64,000 nucleotides of DNA, from NCBI GenBank assembly GCA_026225255.1, contig JAMFSJ010000045.1, positions 1 through 64,000 of the forward strand, given 5' to 3'. Position 1 is the stretch's first letter; each line of letters begins with the position of its first letter. Shown here piece by piece: positions 13,982-23,066 of the stretch. Position numbers and translations under genes: made by a program. A model generated the notes under the pieces. That model was given only the letters and a program-made list of their open reading frames with translations, made no database searches and was not told the DNA's origin. The DNA comes from Methylacidimicrobium fagopyrum (GTDB lineage: Bacteria > Verrucomicrobiota > Verrucomicrobiia > Limisphaerales > UBA11358).

Positions 13982-14602
13982 ATGATCGCCAAGCCTTACA
14001 TCTCATTCCTGAATATAGACAGTGATTCCTTATTACTCAAACATGTCCACACGATCATTGCCGCGATGACGGATAATGCTAATTATCCCACGCCGTCGCC
14101 TACTTTGGCGGAGATCACAACGGCATTGAGTAATTTCACTACGGCGCTGGCCAATGCCAGTGGCGGCGGGGTGACCTTAACTTGTATTAAAAATGACATG
14201 CGCGCCATCTTGGTCGGGTTAGTGCGAGATCTGGCGAGTTATGTGCAAGTAACGTGTAAGGGAAACTTGCCAGCATTATTAAGCAGTGGTTTTTCTGCTC
14301 AAAAACCGAAACACACATCCATGAGCATCCCCGTCACGCCGAGTGATTTACAGATCAGTCTCGGCACTTTGACGGGCGAGTTAGATGCCGTGAATTCACC
14401 CAGCTTTGGCACGGCTACTTATAACTGGCGAATGTATGACGTTTCGACTCCAACAGTCATGCTGCAAACGGCGCAAACGACGGCGGCCCGAAAGACCTTC
14501 AGTGGTCTGACACCGGGCAAAATCTATGCAGTGCAGGTCAATGCCGTTGGTTCGGCGGGAACCAGTGATTGGAGTAATCCGGTCTCGCACATGGTGATTT
14601 AA
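13982..14602 (+). CDS. Fibronectin type III domain protein
   Basis: A 206-residue protein. Residues 1-105 are largely helical with small residues (LAEITTALSNFTTALANASGG), and residues 112-206 form one fibronectin III domain: YNWRMYDVST, then ...KTFSGLTPGKIYAVQVNAVGSAGTSDWSNPV, a standard end of the fold. There is no signal peptide. I have the impression that similar proteins (a helical head plus one FN3) occur in Verrucomicrobiota, function unknown. It converges with the secreted FN3 protein on the other strand, 44 bp away. Confidence 0.8.
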   Translation: MIAKPYISFLNIDSDSLLLKHVHTIIAAMTDNANYPTPSPTLAEITTALSNFTTALANASGGGVTLTCIKNDMRAILVGLVRDLASYVQVTCKGNLPALLSSGFSAQKPKHTSMSIPVTPSDLQISLGTLTGELDAVNSPSFGTATYNWRMYDVSTPTVMLQTAQTTAARKTFSGLTPGKIYAVQVNAVGSAGTSDWSNPVSHMVI

Positions 14603-14646
14603 CGCCTTTATATCAAACGCAAGTCCCGCCAACCAAGTGACTTGAG

Positions 14647-15210
14647 TTAGTTGCCGACCAAACCGACCGTCCGATAATAGCGTTGGCTGAAGTTTCCCGC
14701 ATTAGTCTCCACAAACGTGAAGGGACAGGTATTAGTTTGCACGGGAACCCAATCAACCAGATTGGTGGACGCCTCGATTATACAGTGCGAACCGGCAACG
14801 TTGGCCACGGAGAAGCTGAAGGTGTTACCTGATTGGACCGAAGGACTTGCGAGCATCGGGGCGACCACTGGAGCGGTGTAAGAAACTTCGGTCGAGAAGG
14901 CGCTCTCCACGCCGGCGGCGTTATAAGTCGTGGCCGCAATGTAATAGGTCAGCCCGCCGACAATCGCAGGAATTGTGACATGGGTGATATTCCCCGCGTC
15001 GATCACGTTGGTGTAGGCGTGGCTGGCGTTGCCGTAATAAACTTTATAGCCAATGACATTCGTGTTGGCACTTTGCGTCCAGGCAATGGTCAATTTTGAA
15101 GCCGCCCGGGCGGACAGGAGAGTGCTACCCATACAAACTCCGACGATCATCCATCCTAAAATAAACTTACTCCACCAGGACACTTTTAATTTATTTAATC
15201 CGATTAACAT
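14647..15210 (-). CDS. Secreted fibronectin III protein
   Basis: A 187-residue protein with an N-terminal signal segment (ILGWMIVGVCMGSTLLSARA). Residues 38-115 form one FN3 domain (TIAWTQSANTNVIGYKVYYG ... TYYIAATTYNAAGVES). The C-terminal 65 residues (IIEASTNLVDWVPVQTN ... QRYYRTV) match a beta-sandwich tail that I associate with secreted Verrucomicrobiota proteins (ASTNLxxW...RxYR). The upstream region holds the 32-bp-spaced decamers. Confidence 0.8.
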   Translation of the reverse strand: MLIGLNKLKVSWWSKFILGWMIVGVCMGSTLLSARAASKLTIAWTQSANTNVIGYKVYYGNASHAYTNVIDAGNITHVTIPAIVGGLTYYIAATTYNAAGVESAFSTEVSYTAPVVAPMLASPSVQSGNTFSFSVANVAGSHCIIEASTNLVDWVPVQTNTCPFTFVETNAGNFSQRYYRTVGLVGN

Positions 15211-15272
15211 GGTTGCGACTTACGCAACCTAAATGCCAATTTGATCCAACTAAAGCCTTACCTATCAAATAA

Positions 15273-15410
15273 CATATCTATGTTGATATCATTGGTTAAA
15301 ATAGCATACTCATGTCTGAAATAATGACCAAAAAAGCATATCTATGTTTGAAGTAAATCTGGATAAAACATACCTATGTTTAGAACCTTGAATGACACTA
15401 CATATCTATG
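15273..15410. repeat. Five decamers CATAYCTATG at exact 32-bp period
   Basis: Copies of CATATCTATG (or CATACTCATG, CATACCTATG) begin at 15273, 15305, 15337, 15369 and 15401, each exactly 32 bp apart, and four are followed by TT. The sequence between them is not conserved. About three helical turns separate sites, so a protein bound to each would sit on one face of DNA. The nearest start codon is that of the FN3 gene at 15210, 63 bp away. The remaining gap 15411-15733 shows no gene. Confidence 0.8.
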
Positions 15411-15733
15411 TTTTAGGTATCGAAAGGCACTGTCTCAAAACCGAATAGAGAGTGCCTGGTTCATCGCAAGAGCGAGCCAGCGCGACGCCCCAGAGCTGAT
15501 CCAAAAATGTCGTGCCCGCCAACTTGGTTGACATCGAGCTGAGGCGGCCAGCGCGTTGCTGATACGTTGACGCTGGCATTGAAAAGCGGTTCGTCAGTTT
15601 CATTTTTTCCTCGGACGACACGCTGCCGCCGCCACGTCGGGCGAGACGCGGGACTTTGCCCTGACCGACCGGCGACCGGACATTTCACCGTGCGGCGACG
15701 GGGGAACGACCAAGACATATTACAAAATCAGGC

Positions 15734-15773
15734 TTGACACTTGTGTGTCAGTGTATTAATTGTATTAGCACAC
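15734..15773 (+). promoter_or_regulatory. Promoter with candidate GntR/YtrA operator
   Basis: A perfect -35 TTGACA (15734-15739) lies 41 bp before the GntR gene; the best -10 at 17-bp spacing is TAATTG (15757-15762). Overlapping it is an imperfect inverted repeat GTGTATTAAT-TGT-ATTAGCACAC, matching at 8 of 10 positions. YtrA-type regulators usually bind GTGTA/TACAC palindromes at their own promoter, so autorepression is likely. Confidence 0.6.
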
Positions 15774-15780
15774 TAACGCA

Positions 15781-16182
15781 ATGCAGGCGACTTTCAACAT
15801 CAACACCGGATCGGACACCCCGATTTACAAGCAGATCACCGATCAGGTGCGACTGGCGGTGACGAGCGGCAAACTGGCCGTGGGCGATCAATTGCCGAGC
15901 GTGCGGGCTTTGGCGGAAGATTTGGTGGTGAATCCCAACACGGTGGCGCGGGCTTATGCGGACTTGATGCGGGAAGGTTTATTGGAATCGCGGGCGGGAC
16001 GGGGGGTTTTCATCACAACCAAACGGAAAATCTATTCGCGCGCGGAGGGCCGTCGCCGGCTGGAGCCGCTCTTGAGCACGCTGATCGGTGAGGCGATGAT
16101 CCTGGATTTTAAACCCGATGAATTGCGGGAAGCGTTCGAGGAACAATTGAGCAAGTGGAAACATTCGAAAGGAGGCGAGTAA
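15781..16182 (+). CDS. GntR-family transcriptional regulator, YtrA subfamily
   Basis: A 133-residue protein. Residues 13-80 are a winged helix-turn-helix of GntR type (PIYKQITDQVRLAV, then LPSVRALAEDLVVNPNTVARAYADLMREGLLESRAGRGVFI). The C-terminal part is only about 50 residues of helix, the short effector/dimer part typical of the YtrA subfamily, which usually represses an adjacent ABC transporter operon. The ABC ATPase begins 4 bp after its stop, supporting this role. Confidence 0.9.
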   Translation: MQATFNINTGSDTPIYKQITDQVRLAVTSGKLAVGDQLPSVRALAEDLVVNPNTVARAYADLMREGLLESRAGRGVFITTKRKIYSRAEGRRRLEPLLSTLIGEAMILDFKPDELREAFEEQLSKWKHSKGGE

Positions 16183-16186
16183 TCAG

Positions 16187-17116
16187 ATGAATGAAAAATC
16201 GGTCATCCAAACCCACGGCCTGACCAAATATTTCGGTCGCAAGCCGGCGGTGTATGAATTGAATCTGGAAGTGCCGCGCGGTTGCGTCTTCGCGTTTCTG
16301 GGACGCAACGGCTCGGGCAAGACCACGACCATTAGGATGTTAATGGGGCTGGTGCAGCCCACGCGCGGCGCGGGCACGATTCTCGGCCACGACATCCGTT
16401 CGTTAACGCCGGAAATTCGTGCGCGCATCGGTTATCTCACGGAAGAACATCAACTTTACAGTTGGATGAACGTGAAGGAATGCGGCGAATTCCAAGCTAA
16501 GTTTCACGCGAAATGGAATGATAAAATTTATCGCGGCGTCGTCGGCCATTTCGGGTTGAAGCCAACGGCCACAGTGAAAGATTTATCGCGGGGTGAACGG
16601 GCGGGATTATGTCTGGCGCTGACTCTGGCACCGCAGCCGGAATTATTGATGTTGGACGATCCGGGTTTGGGGCTGGACCCGGTGGCGCGGCGGGCGCTGG
16701 TGGAATCCATGATTTTTCTGACGCGCAAATCTGACCGCACGATTTTCTTTTCCTCGCATCACCTGTCGGATGTGGAACGCGTGGCGGATTACATCGCGGT
16801 TTTTGATCGCAGCGTATTGCGCGCCAGTTGTCCCCTGGAAAAATTTCAAGAAAGTGTGCAGCAAATGCGTTTGCGATTTCCCGGCGCACCGCCCGCGTTG
16901 CCGAAGATTCCCGGACTGCTCCAGGCGATTCGCACGGAAAACGAACTGCGCGTGACGTGCGTGCGTGCCAATGGCGAAACGGAAAAAATCCTGCGCGGCC
17001 TGGCACCGTTAGAAATGGAAGCGGTGCCGCTGGGATTGGAAGATGCTTTCATCAGTTATCTGGGCGAGCGGGGCGAAAAAACTTTCATCTTATCAGAATT
17101 GGAGGGGCAACCATGA
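16187..17116 (+). CDS. ABC transporter ATP-binding protein
   Basis: A 309-residue ATPase. Walker A GRNGSGKT is at residues 39-46. The signature loop is LSRGERAGL rather than LSGGQ, and Walker B reads LLMLDDPGLGLDP, with Asp in place of the usual catalytic Glu. The H-loop His is in FFSSHHLSDVE. The departures from consensus are, from memory, shared with other YtrB-like ATPases. The last 90 residues form a C-terminal accessory region. Its stop overlaps the permease start as ATGA, so translation is coupled. Confidence 0.9.
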   Translation: MNEKSVIQTHGLTKYFGRKPAVYELNLEVPRGCVFAFLGRNGSGKTTTIRMLMGLVQPTRGAGTILGHDIRSLTPEIRARIGYLTEEHQLYSWMNVKECGEFQAKFHAKWNDKIYRGVVGHFGLKPTATVKDLSRGERAGLCLALTLAPQPELLMLDDPGLGLDPVARRALVESMIFLTRKSDRTIFFSSHHLSDVERVADYIAVFDRSVLRASCPLEKFQESVQQMRLRFPGAPPALPKIPGLLQAIRTENELRVTCVRANGETEKILRGLAPLEMEAVPLGLEDAFISYLGERGEKTFILSELEGQP

Positions 17117-19149
17117 AAACATTGATTCAAAAAGATCTGCGGGAAAATTTTAAAGTGGCGGTGATCGGGCTGTTATTCTTTTCCGTCCTATTGCTGCAGG
17201 CTTATCAATCGTGCCTCGCGGTGCTGACCGGCTTGCTGAACCGAACCATGTCGGTGCAGGTGAATAACTTGCAGCCGTTGTTAGCGACGAACCTGCTGAT
17301 TGAAACGGCTTTTTTATGCGCCATTTTTGGGGCGGCACTGGGCTGGCTGCAAACCCGGAATGAAGCGCATCGCGACCTATGGGCATTTCTGATCCATCGC
17401 CCGGTCACGCGCACCGAAATCTTTCTGAGCAAAGTGATCGCGGGATTAAGTTTGTATGTTTTAGGGGCCGGTTTACCGATGGTGGTTTTATTAGCGGTTG
17501 TGCGGATGCCGGGCCATGTCGCCGCGCCGTTTGAATGGGCGATGGTGCTGCCTTTGGTTTCGATTTTCCTTGCCGGCATCGTGTTTTATTTTGCCGGTTT
17601 GTTGACCGGTTTGCGACAGGCGCGCTGGTTTGTCAGCCGCAGTTTTGGCCTCGGCCTGGCGATCGCCGCGATGTTGAGCCTCTTCAGTCTGCCGGAATTT
17701 TGGCAGATGTTGATCGTGCTAACAGTGGCGGCAGCAGTTTTGGCGACGGCGGTTTGGGGGGCTTATCAGAGCGGCGGTTTTTACCGGGGCCAACCGCTGG
17801 CGGGACGCTTGGCGTTAGGATTGGCCATGACGGCGGGTTGCGGGACGGCTTTGCTCGTGGGCATTGGTTTGTTTTCCACTTTGGTGCTTTATCCACTGAC
17901 CAACCGTTCCCTCGACTACAGTGCTTATCAGATGACCCGGGCCGGAACGATCTGCCAGGTGACTTGGCGGGACAATGAAATAGTCTCGGCGGTGGATTTG
18001 GCCGGGCATCCCCTGCTCAATCCCCACACCGGGGAAAAAATAGAGTTCAAGGAACTGCAGAAACAATTTGCCTATGGCGGGACGGTGGTTAGCGGCATGA
18101 ATCACCCTCGGGAAAACCAGAATAATTATCAAAATGACACGCGTTTCTTTACGCTCTTGAACTGCACGGACAAAGTTCTGTGGTATCTGGACCGGCATGG
18201 GAAATTGATCGGCTTTGACGGCCGAACCCGAAAATTCATCGGCACTTTAGAGCCGCCCAGCGATGGTGGCACGGTGACAAGGGAACCGTTTTTACGGCAA
18301 CACAATGGTTATTTTTACTACAATTCCTACAACGATGTGTCGCGTAAATTATTACCGACCGCCAAAACCATTTATCTAGTGGATTTCAAGGAACGTTCGG
18401 TGGCGCCGCTTTTTACGGTGACGAATAAGGAGGTCATTGGGGGTTATGAGGGTGATTTGGCTGGTTACCGTGAAAATTCGAGAAACGCCATTCTCATCAC
18501 GACGCGCAAAACAATCCGTTTGGTGGACACCGCCGGCAGCGTTCTTTTTACCGTGCCTTACCAGCCGGCCGATACTGAATACCCGCAAGTGCAGTTTACG
18601 TTTCTACAACCCACCAACGGTTCGATAAATCATTTCGCGCTCTGGTTTTATCCGGATTCCGAGACGAATCGAATGGCGGGCTGGAAAATGCCGATTCATG
18701 CGCTCTGGCTGGGGCCAGATCAAACCGTTACCCAAAGCGCCGACCTGCCCTTTCTTAACCGGGAAGGAAGCACTTCCTGGCCGGACCAGATGACGGCTAC
18801 GCTGTTGCCACCGGCACTGCATCTGACGGTTGACCCCAAAATAACCAGTGTTTGGAACCTGGCCGGTTTGGCGTTGGCTTTCGTTTATGCGCTGGTCGGC
18901 TGGTGGCTGGCTAGACGTTATCATTTCACCACCCAAACGCGCGTGGGCTGGACTTTATTTATTTTTCTATTCGGGCTGGTCGGCCTGCTCGCACTTTTGT
19001 GCACGGAGGAATGGCCGATGCGCGAGACGTGTCCCCAATGCAAAAAACTGCGCGTGGTTGACCGCGAATCGTGCGAGCATTGTGCGTCACCATTCTTACC
19101 GCCGGAAGTAACTGGGACGGAAATCTTTGCCCCACTGACGAAGGCTTAG
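17113..19149 (+). CDS. ABC transporter permease with C-terminal zinc-ribbon-like motif
   Basis: A 678-residue membrane protein. About seven transmembrane helices lie in the first 270 residues, then a soluble region of about 330 residues rich in beta strands (LVDFKERSVAPLF, LVDTAGSVLF), then two more helices near 590-640. The last 50 residues contain CPQCKKLRVVDRESCEHC, two CxxC pairs as in a zinc ribbon. I have not met this ending in ABC permeases before. The start at 17113 overlaps the ATPase stop (ATGA). The substrate is unknown; regulator and ATPase type suggest a stress or antibiotic-sensing exporter. Confidence 0.8.
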   Translation: MKTLIQKDLRENFKVAVIGLLFFSVLLLQAYQSCLAVLTGLLNRTMSVQVNNLQPLLATNLLIETAFLCAIFGAALGWLQTRNEAHRDLWAFLIHRPVTRTEIFLSKVIAGLSLYVLGAGLPMVVLLAVVRMPGHVAAPFEWAMVLPLVSIFLAGIVFYFAGLLTGLRQARWFVSRSFGLGLAIAAMLSLFSLPEFWQMLIVLTVAAAVLATAVWGAYQSGGFYRGQPLAGRLALGLAMTAGCGTALLVGIGLFSTLVLYPLTNRSLDYSAYQMTRAGTICQVTWRDNEIVSAVDLAGHPLLNPHTGEKIEFKELQKQFAYGGTVVSGMNHPRENQNNYQNDTRFFTLLNCTDKVLWYLDRHGKLIGFDGRTRKFIGTLEPPSDGGTVTREPFLRQHNGYFYYNSYNDVSRKLLPTAKTIYLVDFKERSVAPLFTVTNKEVIGGYEGDLAGYRENSRNAILITTRKTIRLVDTAGSVLFTVPYQPADTEYPQVQFTFLQPTNGSINHFALWFYPDSETNRMAGWKMPIHALWLGPDQTVTQSADLPFLNREGSTSWPDQMTATLLPPALHLTVDPKITSVWNLAGLALAFVYALVGWWLARRYHFTTQTRVGWTLFIFLFGLVGLLALLCTEEWPMRETCPQCKKLRVVDRESCEHCASPFLPPEVTGTEIFAPLTKA

Positions 19150-19300
19150 GAGGTTGCCAAAAAACAGCGCAGGCCATCCGGCCAAAGGATTGATTCTAAT
19201 AGCGCACGCGCCTTTTCATCGCTGGAGTATTCCTGCGGGCGCGTTATAAGATTCAATTCTTTTTTTCTTCCGTCTCTTTCATGGAATAAAAGCGACACAC

Positions 19301-20413
19301 TTATTGTTTATTTTCAACACTTTTATGTGATACATTATTTGTTTTTATGTAGGCTGTTTGATTGTCAATTAATGCCATTAAGCAATCAGCAACTTTTTGT
19401 TTTGAGTCATCGAGTGAACACTCAAACTCGGTATATTCAATTTCGGTTGTTTTCATACCCCAACAAAACTGACCGTCATTGGGATGCGGATGAACCATCA
19501 CATAACCACTGCTACATGACACTACCAAGAATCGTTGCGCGTCTGAATTGCCTCGAATCTGGATCGTGAAGTCCAAGTCTGTATTTTTTGTTAATTTAAT
19601 TTCACCCAGGTTTTTACCAATATCATCTACGGAAATAGATGTTGGTAAACAGTGGAGAAATTGAACTGGGGCAGGATGTGTTTCAACTTCATCTTCATTA
19701 GTTGCGCCCCTTTGCCTCAAAATATCCCGCAAAGTTAACAAAGTTTGTTCATAATAAGGCAAAGCATTTTTCCAATACTCATGTAGTGCTTTATCTGCGG
19801 CTGTTTTTTCTCTTAATGCATTAATTCTTTTTTGTTCTTGAACCAGTCCCAATTTGCCAATTATACCAGCATTGGTCGGGACAAAGTCCTTTTCAAAATC
19901 TACTGTAGTGGGCTCGCTAGATGCTGAATCTTTTGGATGATTTTCAACGATAGGCGGTGTCACTTCAGCGGCAGGAATTGGCCTCATTGGAACCGGCTTT
20001 GGAACTGAAACAGATTGTTTTTTAGGTGCTAATTCTGTGTAAATTTTTTCTGGGTCGATAATAAAATAATGAGTAAGAAAAACAAAAAACCCGACCATGA
20101 TAACTGCTAAAAATCCGGAAATTGTTTCAATAGCAAAATCCTTCATGTTTTCATGCCCTCTCCACCATCGGATAATAATGATGGTTAATAAAAATATAGA
20201 AATCGCCATCACAATGGTTGAAGTGGTTGCCCCACCCATAAGTTCCCATGTGTCATTCCAAGCCCTCGAAAATAAAATTCGCTTATATTCTTTTGATTTG
20301 GAAAGCCAATGCAGGCAAATCCCGAATAAAATCGAGTAGAAAATGGATATAACAATAAAGCTCGTAATCCATTTCTTGGATTTTTTTGGAGAATTATCGG
20401 AAGTTTCGGACAT
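19301..20413 (-). CDS. Membrane protein of unknown function, 370 aa
   Basis: Three hydrophobic segments (about 16-36, 62-84 and 98-118) are followed by a Pro-rich linker (SVSVPKPVPMRPIPAAEVTPP) and a soluble region of about 230 residues containing a probable coiled coil (LVQEQKRINALREKTAADKALHEYWKNA). No family is recognised. The gene is more AT-rich than its neighbours, which may point to horizontal origin. It reads opposite to the ABC operon and diverges from the GH2 gene, leaving a 256-bp gap (20414-20669) without other features. Confidence 0.7.
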   Translation of the reverse strand: MSETSDNSPKKSKKWITSFIVISIFYSILFGICLHWLSKSKEYKRILFSRAWNDTWELMGGATTSTIVMAISIFLLTIIIIRWWRGHENMKDFAIETISGFLAVIMVGFFVFLTHYFIIDPEKIYTELAPKKQSVSVPKPVPMRPIPAAEVTPPIVENHPKDSASSEPTTVDFEKDFVPTNAGIIGKLGLVQEQKRINALREKTAADKALHEYWKNALPYYEQTLLTLRDILRQRGATNEDEVETHPAPVQFLHCLPTSISVDDIGKNLGEIKLTKNTDLDFTIQIRGNSDAQRFLVVSCSSGYVMVHPHPNDGQFCWGMKTTEIEYTEFECSLDDSKQKVADCLMALIDNQTAYIKTNNVSHKSVENKQ

Positions 20414-20669
20414 TTGACAAAATCATCTACGACGCAGTGAAGCCCGTAAAGATGAATGTTGTGCATGCAAAAAGACTTATTTTACGCATAAAACTAAATG
20501 GGGTCGTCAAAGACATCGTCCCGTGATTTCCTGTAGCCACTTTATGCCACTTTGCGGTTGGTGAATTTACTGCCAACATCCGGTCATGTTCCTGACGAAA
20601 TCAACCAAAGCTGGCTCGGCGACGCAAACGTTGTCCGCTGCGCTGGTTAAAATCATTACTCCCAGCAAA

Positions 20670-22946
20670 ATGCAAAATCGTTTAGCCCAATCGCTTAAAC
20701 TCGCGTGCCTTTCCAGCCTATGCCTCTTCGTCGGGGCCCAGGCCGAAGCGTGGCAGATGCAAACCGCACCGTTGATGACGCGCTGGGCGGCGCTCGTGGA
20801 TACCAATGCGCCGTTGCCGGAATATCCGCGCCCGCAATTGGTCCGCAACGATTGGCTGAACTTGAACGGCCTCTGGCAATTTCAAGCGGGCGCAACGAAT
20901 GATGCCGTGCCCGTCGGCCAAACTTTGGCGGGCGAAATCCTGGTCCCCTACCCGATGGAATCCGCGATTTCCGGCGTGATGAAGTATCACGAATTTTCGT
21001 GGTATCGGCGCCTGTTCACGGTGCCGACGGCGTGGAGCGGTAAGAAAATTATTTTGCACTTGGACGCGGTGAATTGGCAGTCGGCGGTTTATGTGAATGG
21101 CAAAAAGGTGGGCGAGCACAAGGGCGGTTACGATCTGCTGAGTTATGATCTCACGCCGTATTTGAGCGGCAGCGGCGAGCAGGAATTGATCGTGCAAGTT
21201 TACAATCCCGTGGACAAAGGCAGTCAGCCGCGCGGCAAACAAACGCTGTATCCCGGCGGCATCATGTATCTCGCGAGCAGCGGCATCTGGCAGCCGGCGT
21301 GGTTGGAACCGGTGGACGCGGCGGGCGTCAGCGACGTGCAACTGGTGCCGGACATTGATCACGCGCAATTGCATTTGACCGTCAACACTTACGCGAACGA
21401 TGGCGTCACGGTCGTGGCGACCGCGCTCAAAAATGGCGAAGTTGTCAGCACCGTCACCGGCCAGGCCGCGACGGAATTAACTCTGCCCGTGCCGGACGCG
21501 ACGTTGTGGTCGCCGGAAAATCCGTTTCTCTACGACTTGAAAATTTCCACCATTCATAACGGCGTGACGAATGACACCGTGACGAGCTACTTCGGGATGC
21601 GGAAAATCTCCGTGAAAAAAGTAAACGGCGTGCCGCAAATGTTTTTGAACAACCAGCCCTATTTTCAAATGGGGCCGCTGGATCAAGGTTTCTGGCCGGA
21701 CGGCAATTACACCGCGCCGACCGACGAAGCGCTTAAATACGATCTCGATCAAACCAAGGCGCTGGGTTTCAACATGGTTCGCAAACACATCAAGGTGGAG
21801 CGTCAACGTTGGTATTATTGGGCGGATAAATTGGGTCTTGTCGTTTGGCAAGATATGCCGAGCGCCAATTCTTACACGGGCAATCCGCATCCGCCGCGCG
21901 TGGATGCGTTGCAATACATTGCCGAACTTTCGCACATGGTCGAGACGCACAAGAATAGTCCGTGTATCATCATGTGGGACACGTTCAACGAATCGCAAGG
22001 CCAGGAAAACACCGGTGGCGGCGTGGGTCAGACGAATACGGCTTACTTAGTTTCATTGGTCAAGACGCTTGATCCGTCGCGCCTCGTCAATCAAGCGAGC
22101 GGTGGTGATTATCATAATGTTGGCGATGTTTTGGATAATCATAATTATCCGCCCCCGGGCAATCCGGTCAGCACGACGCAAGTGCCGGTGGATGGCGAAT
22201 ACGGCGGGATCGGTTTTCAAATGATCGGTCATCTGTGGAATCCGGCGTTGGCGGGCGGCAATTATATCGGTTCCAAAACCACGAATGACATTGCCGATAT
22301 TTACGACACTTACAGTGACGATTTGGTGCACAACAAATCCGTCAACGGCCTGAATGCGGCGGTCTACACGCAGATCACCGACGTGGAAAATGAATGCAAC
22401 GGTTTGCTGACTTACGATCGCGTCATGAAGCCGGATGTGGAACGCATCCGTGCGTCCAATGAAAAAGCCATCACGAAACGTATCCACGTTTCGACCGTGT
22501 TGCCGACCTCGCAGAAGGCGCCGCGTATCTGGAAATACACCGAGCACGCGCCCGCCACCAATTGGTTTGCCCCAGGCTTTGATGATTTATTCTGGGATCG
22601 CGGCCACGCCGGTTTTGGCACGCCGGGCACGCCGAATGCCATTGTCCACACGACTTGGAATACGGATGACATCTGGCTACGGCAAAAATTTAGCGTCGGC
22701 GCATTGACGCCGGAAGAGCGCGCCAGCCTGGTGTTCACTGTGTTCCACGACGAAGATTGCGAAATCTATGTCAATGGCGTTCTGGCCGCGACCGCTTCGG
22801 GTTATTCCACCACTTACGTCACCTTGCGCATGAATGAGGAGGGGCAAAAAGCGTTGCTTGCGAATGGCCAAAACGTCATCGCCGTGCACTGCCATCAAAC
22901 CACCGGCGGCCAGGATATTGACGTGGGTATTTCCAGCGAACGCTAA
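20670..22946 (+). CDS. Secreted glycoside hydrolase family 2 enzyme
   Basis: A 758-residue exported enzyme with a signal peptide (LKLACLSSLCLFVGAQAEA). It has the GH2 order: jelly-roll sugar-binding domain (NDWLNLNGLWQFQ...WYRRLF...VYVNGKKVGEHKGGY), immunoglobulin-like domain, then the TIM barrel with acid/base Glu441 (DTFNES) and likely nucleophile Glu510 (VDGEYGG). GH2 enzymes cleave beta-galactosides, beta-glucuronides or beta-mannosides; the substrate cannot be told. A C-terminal beta domain (VFHDEDCEIYVNGV) follows. An in-frame ATG at 20586 would bury the signal peptide 28 residues in, so 20670 is preferred. It is related throughout to the GH2 at 26788. Confidence 0.9.
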   Translation: MQNRLAQSLKLACLSSLCLFVGAQAEAWQMQTAPLMTRWAALVDTNAPLPEYPRPQLVRNDWLNLNGLWQFQAGATNDAVPVGQTLAGEILVPYPMESAISGVMKYHEFSWYRRLFTVPTAWSGKKIILHLDAVNWQSAVYVNGKKVGEHKGGYDLLSYDLTPYLSGSGEQELIVQVYNPVDKGSQPRGKQTLYPGGIMYLASSGIWQPAWLEPVDAAGVSDVQLVPDIDHAQLHLTVNTYANDGVTVVATALKNGEVVSTVTGQAATELTLPVPDATLWSPENPFLYDLKISTIHNGVTNDTVTSYFGMRKISVKKVNGVPQMFLNNQPYFQMGPLDQGFWPDGNYTAPTDEALKYDLDQTKALGFNMVRKHIKVERQRWYYWADKLGLVVWQDMPSANSYTGNPHPPRVDALQYIAELSHMVETHKNSPCIIMWDTFNESQGQENTGGGVGQTNTAYLVSLVKTLDPSRLVNQASGGDYHNVGDVLDNHNYPPPGNPVSTTQVPVDGEYGGIGFQMIGHLWNPALAGGNYIGSKTTNDIADIYDTYSDDLVHNKSVNGLNAAVYTQITDVENECNGLLTYDRVMKPDVERIRASNEKAITKRIHVSTVLPTSQKAPRIWKYTEHAPATNWFAPGFDDLFWDRGHAGFGTPGTPNAIVHTTWNTDDIWLRQKFSVGALTPEERASLVFTVFHDEDCEIYVNGVLAATASGYSTTYVTLRMNEEGQKALLANGQNVIAVHCHQTTGGQDIDVGISSER

Positions 22947-22962
22947 GCGATGGAACGCGGCT

Positions 22963-23018
22963 AGGGACAGCGCCTAACGCTGCGTTCGGCGACGGGGACA
23001 GCGCAGCGGGCTGTCCCT
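22963..23018. repeat. GGGACAGC/GCTGTCCC inverted repeats
   Basis: Two copies of GGGACAGC (22964-22971 and 22995-23002) face GCTGTCCC at 23010-23017; the inner pair makes an 8-bp stem with a 7-base loop. It lies between the GH2 stop and the kinase start and may end the GH2 transcript, although there is no T-run. Confidence 0.5.
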
Positions 23019-23066
23019 GCCCTTCCCGCCCCTTCAAGCGCGAGCTTTACGCCGCGCGGCCGGTTC

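Noticed and set aside
15273-15410. Possible small CRISPR array
   Set aside because: The conserved unit is only about 10-12 bp and the spacers are about 20-22 bp; no cas genes are near. A phased binding-site array fits better.
15406-15718. Overlapping minus-strand ORFs in the gap before the GntR gene
   Set aside because: They are short, in different frames, without start context, and composed of GC-rich non-coding-like sequence.
17684-17896. Small ORFs on the reverse strand of the ABC permease
   Set aside because: They are shadows of a long gene with membrane helices; hydrophobic codons read as Lys/Arg/Pro-rich antisense.
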